From the NCBI RefSeq assembly GCF_008831285.2, contig NC_045147.1, positions 3,622,001-3,682,000 of the forward strand: 60,000 bases of DNA, in the 5' to 3' direction. Below, piece by piece: positions 22,051 to 33,845 of the stretch. Within the stretch, counting starts at the first letter, position 1. Each line of letters starts with the position of its first letter. The stretch is from Nymphaea colorata (Eukaryota; Streptophyta; Magnoliopsida; Nymphaeales; Nymphaeaceae). A program made the translations under genes and the position numbers. The notes below the pieces were generated by a model. It was not told where the DNA came from and searched no databases. It saw only the letters and a list, made by a program, of their open reading frames with translations.

Positions 22051-22170
22051 ATTAAAGAATAACCAACAAGGTAGCCCCAATACTTCTATAGTGTCTCCAC
22101 TGACCATACAGATCCTTCTTGTGTTGGGAATGAAAGGAGGAATGCAGCAGAAAAGAACAGTAACTGGGTG

Positions 22171-23089
22171 ATCTTATTGGCCGCCTAGCATCCGAAGCAA
22201 GACTGCACGCTAATTAGATCATTTGCAGAATGGTAGGAGATACCGTTCGTGCAGGATGGAAGAGATGGTCGCGGCAGAGGGGAGACCCTGGAGTCCTCCA
22301 GTTAATTTCCCCGCAATCACGCAACACTGATGGAGGCTTTTAGTGTGGATGACGGCATTAGAGGCAGAGGGATGGCAGTCAATAAAGGCATGCATAGATA
22401 TGTGTGGCCTAAGAATGGGCCGGTGGGTCAAAGTTTCACATGTCTTGTACAAACCCTTTCTATTTCCTCTAGTTCTTTTAATGTTTTTGACGATGCAGAC
22501 AACAAAGCATGGTGTCCCGAGACGGACAGATGAGATCCAATTTTAGGAGATTTTGACTGTAATTGGAAAATTTGCATTAATTGGATGTTAATAGTTCTTG
22601 TTTTTTGTTTAATCAACAAGATGGTAGACCTATCCTTGAACAGGTGTATTTCAGTCATTGGGTCCACAATTAAACACACTGTTTCACTAATAACAGAAAA
22701 GTTCTTGTTTAAAAGAGAGATATAGTCATTTCTGCTGGCAACTTATCTTGCAATCTAAACAAAAAGGATACAGTAATTTCTTTTCAGAAGAACTCTGAAC
22801 TGAATTGAAAAGAACTCTGAACAAAGTGAATTCAATTCAGCTTCCTACTTTCTCAGTTATCTAAACAAAAAGGAGACATAATTTCTTTTCAGATTTTTAT
22901 CAAATACCATCCTACTCGTATCAGTGGTTGCCATTTTTGAATCGACTCCTGCGCTCCAACATCATCGGCTGCCTTCTTCTTCATATGATTGAGAACTTCT
23001 CTTCTCCTTTTCACTAAATCCTATTTTAAAACACTTTTGGCAAAAGCAATTGTTCATAACTTAAGCGGGCCAGGACTCAATCGATGGCA
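22171..23089. other. Noncoding stretch before CXE copy C
   Basis: No gene is recognised. Both strands have a 60-80 codon open frame at 22219-22546 in a GC-richer patch, but neither shows a known motif or a partner copy. A 2-copy gaactctgaac repeat is at about 22788-22822. Confidence 0.4.
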
Positions 23090-24062
23090 TCAACCTGCGC
23101 GGTTGATGAACGAAGCAAATAGTTTTAGCAGCAACCTCGCCTTCTCCTTCTCCGGATTGAAGAGGTGGAAGACGTGTTCCTCCCCCTCCACCTCGTCCAC
23201 CTCTGCCTCGCCCTTCCACCCGCTGCCGGTCAAGGCCTCGTAGAACCACCAGTCACGGTCCCGCATGCCGTCCTCCCCAGCGATGGCTACCAACACGGAC
23301 CGGCACCCCAGCCCAGAGAGCGGTGGCGAACCGACCGCCAGCGGGTTAAGGATTGGGTCGTCATCTCCGATGTTCGCAGGGCATGCCGCCTTCCAAAACG
23401 CTTGTATGAGCGCCACAACCTCTGATGTCTCGCAACCGAGGCGAGCAGAGGACCAGAAGAAAGGGTGCACCAAAATGACTCCTTGAAGATTTACCGGATC
23501 TTCAAGGGCTCGACCAGATCCAAGAGCTGCAGAGGCGCCGCCGGCACGCATGGCCACATGGTAGGCGAGGTTGCCGCCGGCGCTGTCTCCAGCAACCACG
23601 ACGCGGCCCAAGTCGACATGATCAGCGATCCACGGCTCAGCACCAGGCCCTGTTTGGGACACCACCCACTGGAAGGCTTCCCAACAGTCGTGGTGGGAGG
23701 TGGGGACGGGATGCTCCGGAGCCAGGCGGTAGTCGACGGAGACGGCAACGGCACCGGACTCGGTGACAAGGGAGTTGATGTAGTTGTGGTAGAGAGGGGA
23801 GAAGGCAGACTCGATGCAGAAGCCACCACCATGAAAGTAGACTAAGAGTGGACTGCGGTGGTTGCCGGAAAGTGGGGGAGGTAAATGCGGGCGGAGAGGC
23901 CGGTTTCGGGGTTGATGAGGACGTCCTTGGAGGAGACGCCGGTGGCATGATGGTCGTTGGAGGAGGGACCCTCTCGTTGCCCTTCAGCCTCTCTACGCGG
24001 CCATCTTTGTAGATACGGAGATATTCAGGAACCTCCTGGTCCAACTCTTGGGAGGGATCCAT
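23090..24062 (-). pseudogene. Carboxylesterase (CXE) copy C with two frameshifts
   Basis: This copy starts at 24062 as MDPSQELDQEVPEYLRIYKD and is in frame to ERVPP. It then carries two single-base losses relative to copy B, one near 23960 (in a ggagg run) and one near 23874 (five G instead of six). After the second loss the frame is open to its stop at 23090. It includes the oxyanion-hole HGGGF at about 23820-23833, GDSAGGNLAYH, the acid in GEDGMRDRD and the histidine in GEEHVFHLF. All catalytic residues are thus kept. It is more diverged from B than A is. Both losses lie in short G runs, so a sequencing or assembly error is an alternative to true pseudogene status. Confidence 0.85.
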
Positions 24063-24525
24063 GGCAGAGAAGGAGAGATGCAGTCTGAAGGGGAGATGGA
24101 AATGGTTCTAAATACAAGTTCTTTCTGCAATAGTACTCAAAGTAACTAGTTTTTTTCTCGGTCATTTCTGTGTTCAAACGTTGTAAATCCAAAATCCTTT
24201 TTTCTTTTTTTAATGACAGGGCAAATTCTTGTTTGCTGTTACAAGTTGTCATTTTATTATTAACTTTAAACTTTGCTAGAAAAACAGTCTCACTTTTATT
24301 TGAGAAGAGTGAGAGGAAGCCCAAAACCGTCCGTCTCTCCCACCTTTTCCCTGGTTTCAAAGAAAATTGAAGGTTGACCACCTACCATCTCTGCCCGTTG
24401 CATCAACCCTTTGAGGGATATCTTAAAACATAATCTATGCATCTAAAAAAACGTATGAAATTAATTTGTAAAGATGAATTCAAAAATAACATTTTCTATT
24501 AGTGTATTATAATCATCTCGCACAC

Positions 24526-24596
<71 letters not shown>

Positions 24597-25464
24597 GGTG
24601 CAATGTCATCATCGATTGACAAGTAGCATTACTTGCCATTGGTTGATTATGGCACTTGTCATTAATTAATTATGACATTTCACCATTACAAATAGAATTC
24701 TATAATAAACCATTTGTATTGCTGTTAACTGGAGTTAACTTCGATGCCTATAAAAAAAGTATTTTAAGATCGTATCCTTAAAAATGTGTGTCTTCATAAC
24801 GTTCATATGTGCCATAATCAACCAATGACAAGTAATGCCAACTGTTGTCAATTGATTATGGCATTGCACCGTTACAGAAGAAATACCATAAGGCAAGGTG
24901 ATAGATTTGTCCAAAAAAGCTTGCTTAGTAGTAGAACTAATGTGTTATTCCTTAACCTGTGTGAAGGAAATCAACCTGAACTATTATTTTATGTTTGAAA
25001 AACAATAGATTAAGAATGATTTTCACCTATTTGAACTGTGGTAGATTAGATTAGAGGGAAGACGATAAATTTGAAAATCTTGGAAAGGAGAAGGGCTTTT
25101 CTAACAATGATCAAACCTTCAAAACAGAAAAGGACTATCATAACCATGGTTAATACGGTGGGAAATTTCCTTTTTATTAAAATCTGACGTCCAGAGTCTA
25201 CCTAACACAATTGCTGGTTGAGAATAAACTATTATTAGATCCGACCTTCATGTTGCTCATCAAGTCAGCAGCTGACAAGCGTCTCTTATGATTATTAAGT
25301 CCTATTATATTTAAAATTAGGGGAAATGTTGAGCTTTGTGGCCCGTTATGAACTATTAATTAAACTGATCATACCATCTATCACCTACTTACCTAAAAGT
25401 ACTTCAAACGATTCACAGTTATTATGGACATTATTGTATATATGCTACTCTCTTTGCCTTCAGC
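24063..25464. other. Noncoding stretch with microsatellite
   Basis: Upstream of CXE copy C. It contains the TG/TA microsatellite at 24526-24594 and an inverted or direct copy of caatgacaagta..g.c / ttgattatggca text on both sides of it (24610-24680 and 24805-24870). A piece at 25005-25170 resembles 20660-20860. No gene is recognised. Confidence 0.5.
24526..24594. repeat. (TG)n(TA)n microsatellite
   Basis: A short acacgtgtgtgtg run passes into about 28 TA units. Confidence 0.98.
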
Positions 25465-25985
25465 CAGGGGAGAAGCTATAAACTTTGACTGAGGCGCATT
25501 AAATATATAGAGAATAAAAAACTTATAAATTAAAAGAGCTATAATTTGAAAATCAAATCAAATATCCATAATTATGAACAAATTTACGATTAGCTTAAAA
25601 AAACAAAACAAATGATTATAGTTATGAATAAATTTACAATTAGCCTCAAAAAGTAAATTTAATAACTATAGTTTTGTACAAATTTACAATTAGCCCCAAA
25701 AAATAAATCAAATAAAAAACTATAGTTCTACACATATTTATAATTGGCACCCAAAATAAAACAAATAGTTATAGCTTTATGTAGTTTTACAATTGCCCCA
25801 AAAAAACAAATCAAATAGTTAAGTTCTGTATAGAATTATAAGTGGTACAAAAAAAAATCAAATAGCTATAGTTCTGTACAAATTTATAATGGCTTCAAAA
25901 ACAAATCAAATAGCTATAGTTCTGTACAAATTTATAATTGGGTTTCAAAAAACAAATAAATAACTATAATTGCGAACAAATTCAC
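25465..25985. repeat. Minisatellite forming the subterminal end of a hAT element
   Basis: Eight or nine diverged units of about 50-60 bp with the core caaatagctatagttctgtac / aaatttataattgg lie directly beyond the stop end of the hAT transposase remnant. At their outer edge is CAGGGGAGAAGC (25465), which resembles the CAGGGGCGGAGC-type termini of plant hAT elements, followed by a tttgactgaggcgcattaaa tail. The preceding 8 bases are ccttcagc, and no matching partner was found. Confidence 0.6.
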
Positions 25986-28140
25986 ATTCAGTCCATCGGT
26001 TTTTCGTATTTGGAAACATGCATGATTGCTTCATCAATGGTGTTCTCAAATGTATCCTTCTCAATGTAATCAAAGCATCATTGGCCCATTCATCTCTCAT
26101 TTTGTTATGAAGCCAACTTTGATATTATCATGTTTGAGAATACTCTTTCAACACTTTTTTTGTTGCAATTGGCAAAGTTACTGCCAACTTGATCAACAAA
26201 TACACCAAATGAAATGCTATGTGCTTTCTTGTTGTCATAATTATTTCTGCAAGTTCTATCAAAGAATTTACATTTGAACACTCCATAAGGTCTTCATATC
26301 TTTGATATATAATTTTGATGAACTTCTAAGTCTTTCATGTATATGCCATGAAAGTCTTTAGGATAGAACTCATCAAGACGAACTAAGTACTTATATCAAA
26401 AGTCTAGTGGGTTATTAAGGGTTAACTTCTTTGGGAAGGAAAGCAGACATTAAATGATGTGCAAATGTTAAGACATTAATTGATAGAATAAGAGAAGATC
26501 AATTTCAAGCTATGATCGAGGGTGCAGATGGAGGTCTGCATTGGACAAATGCAGAGATGTTGGCAAGAGATGGATGTGACAATTCCACTAGAGTGCCCTG
26601 TTGAGAAGAGTCAACTTCAATTGAATAAGTTAAGTCTGATCCCATCAAAGGTCATTGAAACAAAAGTTTTAGCAGTTGGCTATGTCCTTTTCAAACAGCT
26701 TTTTGTAATTGAATCAAAATTCGTAATAGTCTAGCCTTCGAATCTTGTTCTATGTGCATGAAAAACAATTCTTTGGCTTAAACATGCTACTGAAAGGAGA
26801 AGCTCTGCCTCAACGAATCGATTATTTAGCTCTTGAAGTTGTAGATCAATAATAGCACACAACACCCCAACATAATAATGATGTAAATATGTCATTTTCA
26901 GTTGTATGCATTGGTCGTCCTCGAGGAGGAGTGCTTATATCGCATATACCTGACACTAAAACAATGAATTTGTTGCAAAATATATATTTTTTGTTGATAA
27001 AGAGTCAACCATCATCTCTCATATTTTGAAGGCATTGTTTTTTTTTTTTGTAACTAAATTCATAGTATTCACAATATTTTGATCTTTTTGTTGAAGTGCT
27101 TGTGAAAGTGTTTCAGTTATCTCCAAACTTTATTCATCAAATGTGAATCAAACACGACCTCAAAATTTTGCAATCTACATAGCAAGATAATGGCCTCAAA
27201 TCTTTCTGAATTTGTGGTCTATAATGAATTCCAATGCCTTAATTACAACATGATGCATGTCCATTAAACTGAGTGTCGTATCAAAATGAGGACATCAACG
27301 AGTATCACCAGGTCATCTAAGTCTCATTTCTTGATTCACCCTCATCTTGTTTCAAGTTTGCCTAACTCAAGTGCTTTAATCTTTCTTATACATTTTACTT
27401 CTCTAATAAGCTTGGGCCTCTTGCATGAATTAGAAAAGAAAAACTTGGCAACCTTACCAGTGTATCTGAAAACAATTCAAGTGCTCAATGATCTTGTGCA
27501 ACCACACTACTGCTAATTGGAGTTTATCGGCAAAATAGTGAATATGCAAGTTCATTTTCTTTTAATATGAGAGTCTTCAACCCATTAAATGCTTCTTTCA
27601 TATTGTTTGCTCCATCATAACCATGTACACACAAATATGATATGCTCAATCTATACTTACAAAATACGTCTTTGATTGTTGCTTTGATTAGCATGACATT
27701 GCTTCTAGAACATGTACAATTCCATGAAATTATTCAACAATTTGACCATTTTCATTAACAAATGGTAAGACAATAGCCATTTTCTCTTTAATCAATACAT
27801 CTCAAGAATTATCAAGTAAAATAAAGAAAAAAGTATCTCCAAGCTCCTTCATGATAACTTTAGTTGTTTGTATATCATGAAATGTCAATTTATTTATTTT
27901 TTAAAACATATTTCAATACAACTTTATCTACATCATTGTTCAACTTTGCAAAAAAACTTCAAAAACTCCATTAGAATTTTCCCTCTTATGACAGTCCAAT
28001 AAAAAAAGTTTACATTGGACTTGGTCAATCCCCTTTTCACATTATTGTATCATTGTTCTAAAAGCAAGGCACGCTATACGATTCGTTTTAAAGAAGCTAA
28101 CTAGCGTTGAATTAATTGAATATGATACGGTTGGCAAGGT
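25986..28140 (-). pseudogene. hAT transposase remnant (zinc-finger MYM1/TTF-like family)
   Basis: Read on the minus strand from about 28000 downward, broken frames follow the order of plant TTF-type hAT transposases (DUF4371 plus hAT C-terminal dimerisation). First comes a KVIMKELGDTFFFILLDNS-like block, then DVLIKEKMAIVLPFVNENGQ near 27770. Next are HGIVHVLEA, a YDGANNMKEAFNGLK-like block at about 27570-27625, HYFADKLQLAVV and GDTRWSSHFDTT (about 27270-27320). The dimerisation region ends the series at about 26080-26160 (VERVFSNM...KLASQNEMRDEW). Stops and indels are frequent, so it is dead. The N-terminal zinc finger would lie toward the assembly gap. With the minisatellite at 25465-25985 it makes up the 3' half of a once autonomous element. 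Confidence 0.75.
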
Positions 28141-28233
28141 TCTTCATAGCATCTGACCTCGCATAGAAGGTTAACGAAGGTAAGATACCTTAAGGAAGTC
28201 TAACAAATATCAAGAATAATGTGTGCAGATGAC

Positions 28234-28333
28234 NNNNNNNNNNNNNNNNNNNNNNNNNNNNNNNNNNNNNNNNNNNNNNNNNNNNNNNNNNNNNNNNNNN
28301 NNNNNNNNNNNNNNNNNNNNNNNNNNNNNNNNN
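28234..28333. other. Assembly gap of 100 N
   Basis: Exactly 100 unknown bases, the usual placeholder for a gap of unknown size. It falls where the 5' end of the hAT element would be expected. Confidence 0.99.
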
Positions 28334-29140
28334 GATTGGCACACGAGTCTAGGAATAGAGACTAAACAACAAAGAACTAGATTTGGCTATTGCAAATGGG
28401 CTATACCATCCAGCTCCATGCTTTCTTGATAATGGCCTTAAATTTACTAAACCAGATAGAATTCAGCATGTAAATTCCAACCAGCATACTTCAAAACTAT
28501 GTAAACAGTGGAAAACCCTAATAAGAACATAATAGCAAACAACTATGTGGACCTCAAAGTAAATATGTAAATGAAAATTAAAGAGCCTTGATAATCTATG
28601 TCACCCACAACACATCCAACCGTCTTAGGCATGCACAAAAGAAAATAAAACTTTGTAATGCACACCAGCCAAACTTGTGGGCATCATATAAACTTGAAAA
28701 GAACCAGCGAAGATGCACACTTTTGCATTACACACTTCGCTAGGTGACTAGTGAATTTTCCTACTTTCTACCGAAAGACAAAGTAGAGTTCTACTAGTCA
28801 GTGTGTCACATTAGGTTCTTTCAATATCTGACATCTACTAACGTTAATAGATTTAGGCATGAGTACTAGCTCACAAGAGAGAAGCAACTTTGAACTAGTA
28901 CATATGAAGATCCATTTACTGCAAGAGACAGTTATATAAAAAATCAATTTCTAAAATAACATGTAATATAAGCAAGATTTTTATATGTCTTAGCTTTAAA
29001 ATGCATGGCCATGAATATTGGCATGAAATAAAGTGTACTATTCCAAACTATCAAATTAATGTTGCAGAAGAAATCTCATGAGTCATGTCTAGCTTCTCAT
29101 TTGTGCCGTCTCTAGGGGCATAAACTAACATTAAAAGAGT
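28334..29140. other. Noncoding stretch
   Basis: No recognised gene or repeat. All frames are closed by stops. Confidence 0.5.
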
Positions 29141-29390
29141 AACCATCTGCTTTTGCTTCTATGTATGCATGGTTATGAGGTAACAAATAGACAATGACAA
29201 CCTCTTAAAGTGTTTGATAATTGTTTTCTTAATGGTGAAGTAGTAAGCAAGAAACAAGAATTATACCATCTGCCTTTGTTTCTATGTCTGCATGTTATGA
29301 GGTAACAAATAGACAATGACCACCTCTTAAAGGTTGAATAATGTTTCTTAATGTTAAAAAGTAGAGCAAAAATGTCTGATGTTAAAGACA
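29141..29390. repeat. Tandem duplication, period about 123 bp
   Basis: Two diverged units each begin accatctgc.tttg.ttctatgt and contain atgaggtaacaaatagacaatgac, cctcttaaag and ttcttaatg. They start near 29143 and 29266. Confidence 0.8.
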
Positions 29391-29545
29391 ATAGTGTACT
29401 AATCTTTCAAGGTACAATTCTAAGAAATGTTAACATCGCCTTCAGGCTTCCAGCAAGATATTTAAAAAACAAGTCTGAAGAATGCTAAGAATAAATATGG
29501 GCAAACTCCAATGAGTTTAAGCCATCTAGACAAAGCAACTCCTAA

Positions 29546-29725
29546 TGGGTCATTTGGGATGACACCCCAAAAACTGGGTTTTTACAAAACTTGGTTTTTT
29601 AATGAGTTTTCAAAACCTGGTTGCATGTTTGGATGACAAGGCAAAAGCCAGCTTTTCAATTTCATAATCTGGTTTTTGTCATAAAAGAAAAAAACAAGTT
29701 CAGTTGAATACTAAATACAGTTATG

Positions 29726-29766
<41 letters not shown>

Positions 29767-29771
29767 TATAT

Positions 29772-29804
<33 letters not shown>

Positions 29805-30475
29805 TATTCAAATAAAAGGAAAAGAACATTCTAAGATATAAATTTCAGTGCCTACAATCTTAACAAATTGGGCACCCTTACACTGTGTCATGCTAAAAGT
29901 TATACACAGTTCCTAATGAGTTAGTGTGTTATGTGTGCCTATTAGTTAAACAGTGTTAGAAACCTCAGGTGGATAAAGAAAAAGCAATCCTATTTTAGTA
30001 GTTAATTGAATAACTGATCATCTCAGCCCATCTTAATCAACATTACTAAATTATACCACCAAAGAGTATTTATCATATCACAATAATCACCAACTAGAAA
30101 TGTAACATTCATGCAGATACTTAATATCCTTTAGGCTGGTGTTCCCACAAGATATGAACCAGATTCCAATAATTCCCTGCATGCAGATAAAAAGCAACCA
30201 TCAAACCTCAAACAAACCTTAATTTTTGTTGTTCACCTTGTTCAGCAACTGTCAACTTTGCCTTAAAATATACACATGCATTAATCTCTTTCTTGCTCTT
30301 AAAATTATCATCACTAGTACCACATACTCAGTTTTGGATGAAAAAACCTGGGCAGTCCTGGTTTTCCATCGCCATGTCAAAACAGCATTTCTGAAAACAG
30401 GGTTTGCAAGAAACCTTTATTATGTCATCCAAACACCCACAAAACTAGGTTTTGGGGTATCATACAAACAGGCCC
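29546..30475. mobile_element. PIF/Harbinger-like non-autonomous element
   Basis: The left end GGGTCATTTGGGATGACACC and the right end, as reverse complement GGGCCTGTTTGTATGATACC, are inverted. The similarity continues inward for roughly 100 bases (caaaacctggttgcatgtttggatgac opposite gtttggatgacataa). The flanks are taa on both sides (29543-29545 and 30476-30478), the 3-bp TAA/TTA duplication typical of PIF/Harbinger. One extra base lies between taa and the left GGG. No transposase is present, and the interior is an AT microsatellite plus unremarkable sequence. Confidence 0.6.
29726..29805. repeat. (TA)n microsatellite
   Basis: About 80 bases of TA repeats with two interruptions, inside the PIF-like element. 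Confidence 0.97.
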
Positions 30476-33403
30476 TAAGTCTTTTTAACAAAAATATGGA
30501 CATGTGATGTCATTAGTCAAAGGGATTCACTAGAATAATGCCAGTACATTTTTATATGCAGTTTTGAAGCAATAGTTCCTCAAAATTTTGTATGTTTATG
30601 GTTATAAATCTAGGACACTCTGGATTAAGGTCCACATGGGTGTAGTAATAAATCCACATTCTTTACAAACATAATATACTCCCCATGAAAAACGTGTTAA
30701 GTTGAAAACGTCAAAGCTAGATAAGCCACTTGCATTTGAATTAAACAATTCTTTGGTCCAAAATTACATGAGAATTCCAACTAATTTTGCTTAACTCTCT
30801 ATAAAAATGCTTTCAGCTTTGGTGTTGCCAGTATACATCGGCTCTTGTACTATCTTAGTGTCACCATGAGCACCAGATATTTAACCACCACTGCTTTTTT
30901 CTATGCAGCATAGTTCTTGTGCTAAAAATAGTGCCAGAAAAAAAAGTTATATGCATCCCCTAAAGTGCTAGTATTTAGAGCAACAAGTCAATAGCATTTC
31001 TGGTATAGCACTTGTAACCATGGTAAGACTTTACATTCTTTCTACAAATAATGTTGCGAACCTCCATTTTCCACAGATTGTAAAACTTTACAACCCTCCT
31101 TAAACTGTAAACATTAAATGATACAAGATTTTTAATGCAATGCTACTAGATGCCATGGTTTGAGCCTAAAATACAAAGTGGTGGTGTCAGCTGATAAGCT
31201 GTTAATTCTGTAGAAGCTGCAAGTCATGGAGGTCATAATGGCTTCAAAAGAAGACACCTACTGGAGATGCCACTGAGCCATAAAACTGCCACCATCCACA
31301 CATCGGCTTCCTTGTCCTTCTCACAAATTATGTGAATGGTAAAAATTAGGACAACTACTTTGTGTATGATGCTCACTATCAAAGAGTTAGTAAAAATGGA
31401 AACATGTACAAATGTTCACCCATTGCATCAGCAGCAATAAGTAGTTACGAGCAACAACACTTAACCGTGAAGCTTCCTGCCTCGCCATAGCGCAACTTGT
31501 CATACAATGGACATGTTTGAAACTAAAGGTAAATCAGGGCTGCAGAAAAGCAATTACCCTCTTAGCAATCTTACATACAAGAGTACTGATGAAGCTTCTC
31601 ATTTATCACTTGGATTAAATTAAACTATATAAATGCAATTAAGTGTTAAGCATATATTAGTAGCTTCGTACTTTGTGGTGTTATATTTTTTATAGACCCA
31701 CATGATATTTTTCAAGATAATTTGTCCTCATGCAGCAGGTTTCAAACCCTTTTCCCTTTCTTCTAAAAAGTCTTGATGCAGTCTGAGTAGCTAAATCCTA
31801 CATTATATTTGTAACTATAGTGGCTGTAAAAGTGGAGAATTGATATCAAAACAGCCATAGTGTAACAAACCTTTTTAGCTAATAACTATGGCATAAGTGA
31901 TATGAAGATGTCTTGCCTTGAGGTGGGTTCTTGAAGATGGACAATGGTTATCTACACATTCCACCAGAGGTTGAAGCTATTGAGGAAAGAAGGGTAAGAG
32001 ACCTTTGGTTGGCTTTTCTTCCCTTGTATGAGTATTGTCCCATAACTGACCTCGTAAGACCTCGCGAGATGGGAGAGGCTTCCCTTGGAAATTAGTTATT
32101 TCCCTGCTAGCTATTATCAGATAATAATAGAGAAAATCAACCAATATGATTCTGAAGAGTGGATTCATATATATGTCATGCATTTAAGTAAGAAAAACAT
32201 TGAAATGTGTCTAGAAATGTCACCTTTGCTCACTTGTTTAATGAACATCCTTCATAACTTTTTCTTTATATATATGTCATGCATTTAAGTAAGAAATCAT
32301 GAATTTTCATTGGACAAAAGAAGTCAGAGAGTCTCCACACATTTTTTTTTATTTCATTCAACACCATTTGAATCAACATCCTATTATTATGTTTACACAA
32401 ATCTCATTCTACAACAACAAAGAGGGAGTGACCACCCTCCTTATATAACACATATGCTTCCAACTTCCTCCTGAAATTGTGCACATAGCGGATATCTAGG
32501 CCTTTGCTAGATTGTGTCATTTTTTCACAAACATCATAATGTTTTGAAATGTATATTTTTCTTTATACTCCAATTAGTAAGAGGAACGTACACACTTCAC
32601 AACTCTTCATTCTCAAACATCTAAAGCCCAACCACAATTTCATGCATTTATAAAATTATCTATACCTATTTTCAAAACATTACCATGACTAAAGTAGTTG
32701 CAAGCATAATCACCAACTAACCAACTAAGGTCCCTTGCTTCCATCACTACTACAACTGCCTTCTACTGCCAATAGAATTCCTTGCAAAAAGATCAGGTAA
32801 TCTCCTTTTCCTAGATAATCAACCAAGTGAGAACTTTCTTTAAAACCAAAATTCAGCAGGCTAGAGTATAGGCCAGCTGTCCTAGAATCATTTATTGCAT
32901 TTGAAATTTCAAATACCACAAAGGGAAAGCAATTTTACAAAAATTTTATCATTTCAACATTAGGAAGTAATAAATCCTTAGTTGTGGCAACTGTGGATGG
33001 CACTAATTTAAGCTAGATGATCAATGCTAAAATTCACAAACCAGAAGTAAGAAAATGCTCCAAAATCTTGGATGAAAGTGAGAGCAGAGGGAAAAGAAAA
33101 AACATGTTATTGAACAAAAGGAAAAAATGGGAATCTTTGTTTGAGTAAACCATTTGCTCAGCACTCAAGCATTACAAACGTAGAGCAGATGACATGAATG
33201 TGGATAAACACACAAAAGAAAACACAAAGTATGGCATGAAAACATAAGATTTAAACAAAAGGCACTTTTATACACAATGTAGTTTGGATTTCAGAATAAT
33301 AAATGTTTTGGAATGTGGTCAGCATGATAAAAAACCTACAAATTGGTTGTCTTTACATCTTCTCAAAAAAAAAAAAAGAGCCTACAAAATGTGAAGCTTT
33401 TAC
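30476..33403. other. Noncoding stretch
   Basis: No gene is recognised with confidence. A 28-bp direct repeat tatatatgtcatgcatttaa (plus gtaagaaa) occurs at about 32168 and 32270. A 64-codon minus-strand open frame at 32725-32919 is in a fairly clean stretch but lacks a known motif. The sequence might hold introns of the minus-strand gene suspected at 35185-35981. Confidence 0.4.
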
Positions 33404-33845
33404 TATAACAACCCGACTCACTCCTGGTTCGGTGAATCCCAACCTGCCTCCTAGCAGTTTCGGTTCCAACCCTAAAAAGGTTAGGAACCAAAACAATCAT
33501 CTCATTAATGACCTCCATTTATAAGGCCTTAAAGATCCCTCACTATCTTCAATACAGGACTAAATTTCTGGGGTGTTACAATCCACCCCCCTTAAGGCAC
33601 ATGCGTCCGTGCATGTGGGACCCTAGGTTCGAGTGTTGAAACTGCTCTGATACCACTGTGACACCCCAACCCACTACTGGGCTCGGGCCCTGGTTCGGCG
33701 GATCCCAACCCGCCCCCTAGCAGTTTCAGTTCCAACCCAAAAAAGGCTAGAAACTAGGACAATCATCTCATTAATGACCTCCATTATAAGCCCTTAAAAA
33801 TCCCTTACAATCTTCAGTATGTGACTAAATTTCTGGGGTGTTACA
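33404..33845 (-). mobile_element. Complete TRIM retrotransposon (442 bp)
   Basis: This terminal-repeat retrotransposon in miniature lies on the minus strand and is flanked by a perfect 5-bp target duplication tttac (33399-33403 and 33846-33850). Its 5' LTR is 33657-33845 (189 bp, starts TGTAACACCCCAGAAAT and ends GGGGTGTCACA). The next 12 bases are GTGGTATCAGAG, a primer binding site for initiator-Met tRNA. A short internal region ends in the purine tract AAGGGGGGTGG (about 33584-33594). The 3' LTR is 33404-33580. The LTRs share most of their sequence but have diverged. There is no coding capacity, as normal for TRIMs, which are moved by proteins of autonomous elements. Confidence 0.9.
33645..33656 (-). 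other. TRIM primer binding site
   Basis: On the minus strand GTGGTATCAGAG, directly downstream of the 5' LTR. It contains TGGTATCAGAG, complementary to the 3' end of initiator-Met tRNA. Confidence 0.85.

Larger units (their letters stand above)
20930..22170. repeat. Segmental duplication flank between copia remnant and CXE copy C
   Basis: Diverged direct copy of 17600-18620 (landmarks given there). It includes MITE-like copy 5 at 21212-21377 and the 60-bp tandem repeat at 21931-22050. The piece just left of it, 20660-20860, instead resembles 25005-25170 (ctatttgaactctg...tttgaaaatcttggaaaggag). Confidence 0.6.

Noticed and set aside
22219-22546. Candidate small gene before CXE copy C
   Set aside because: Similar-length frames exist on both strands, with no motif, no second copy and no splice logic.
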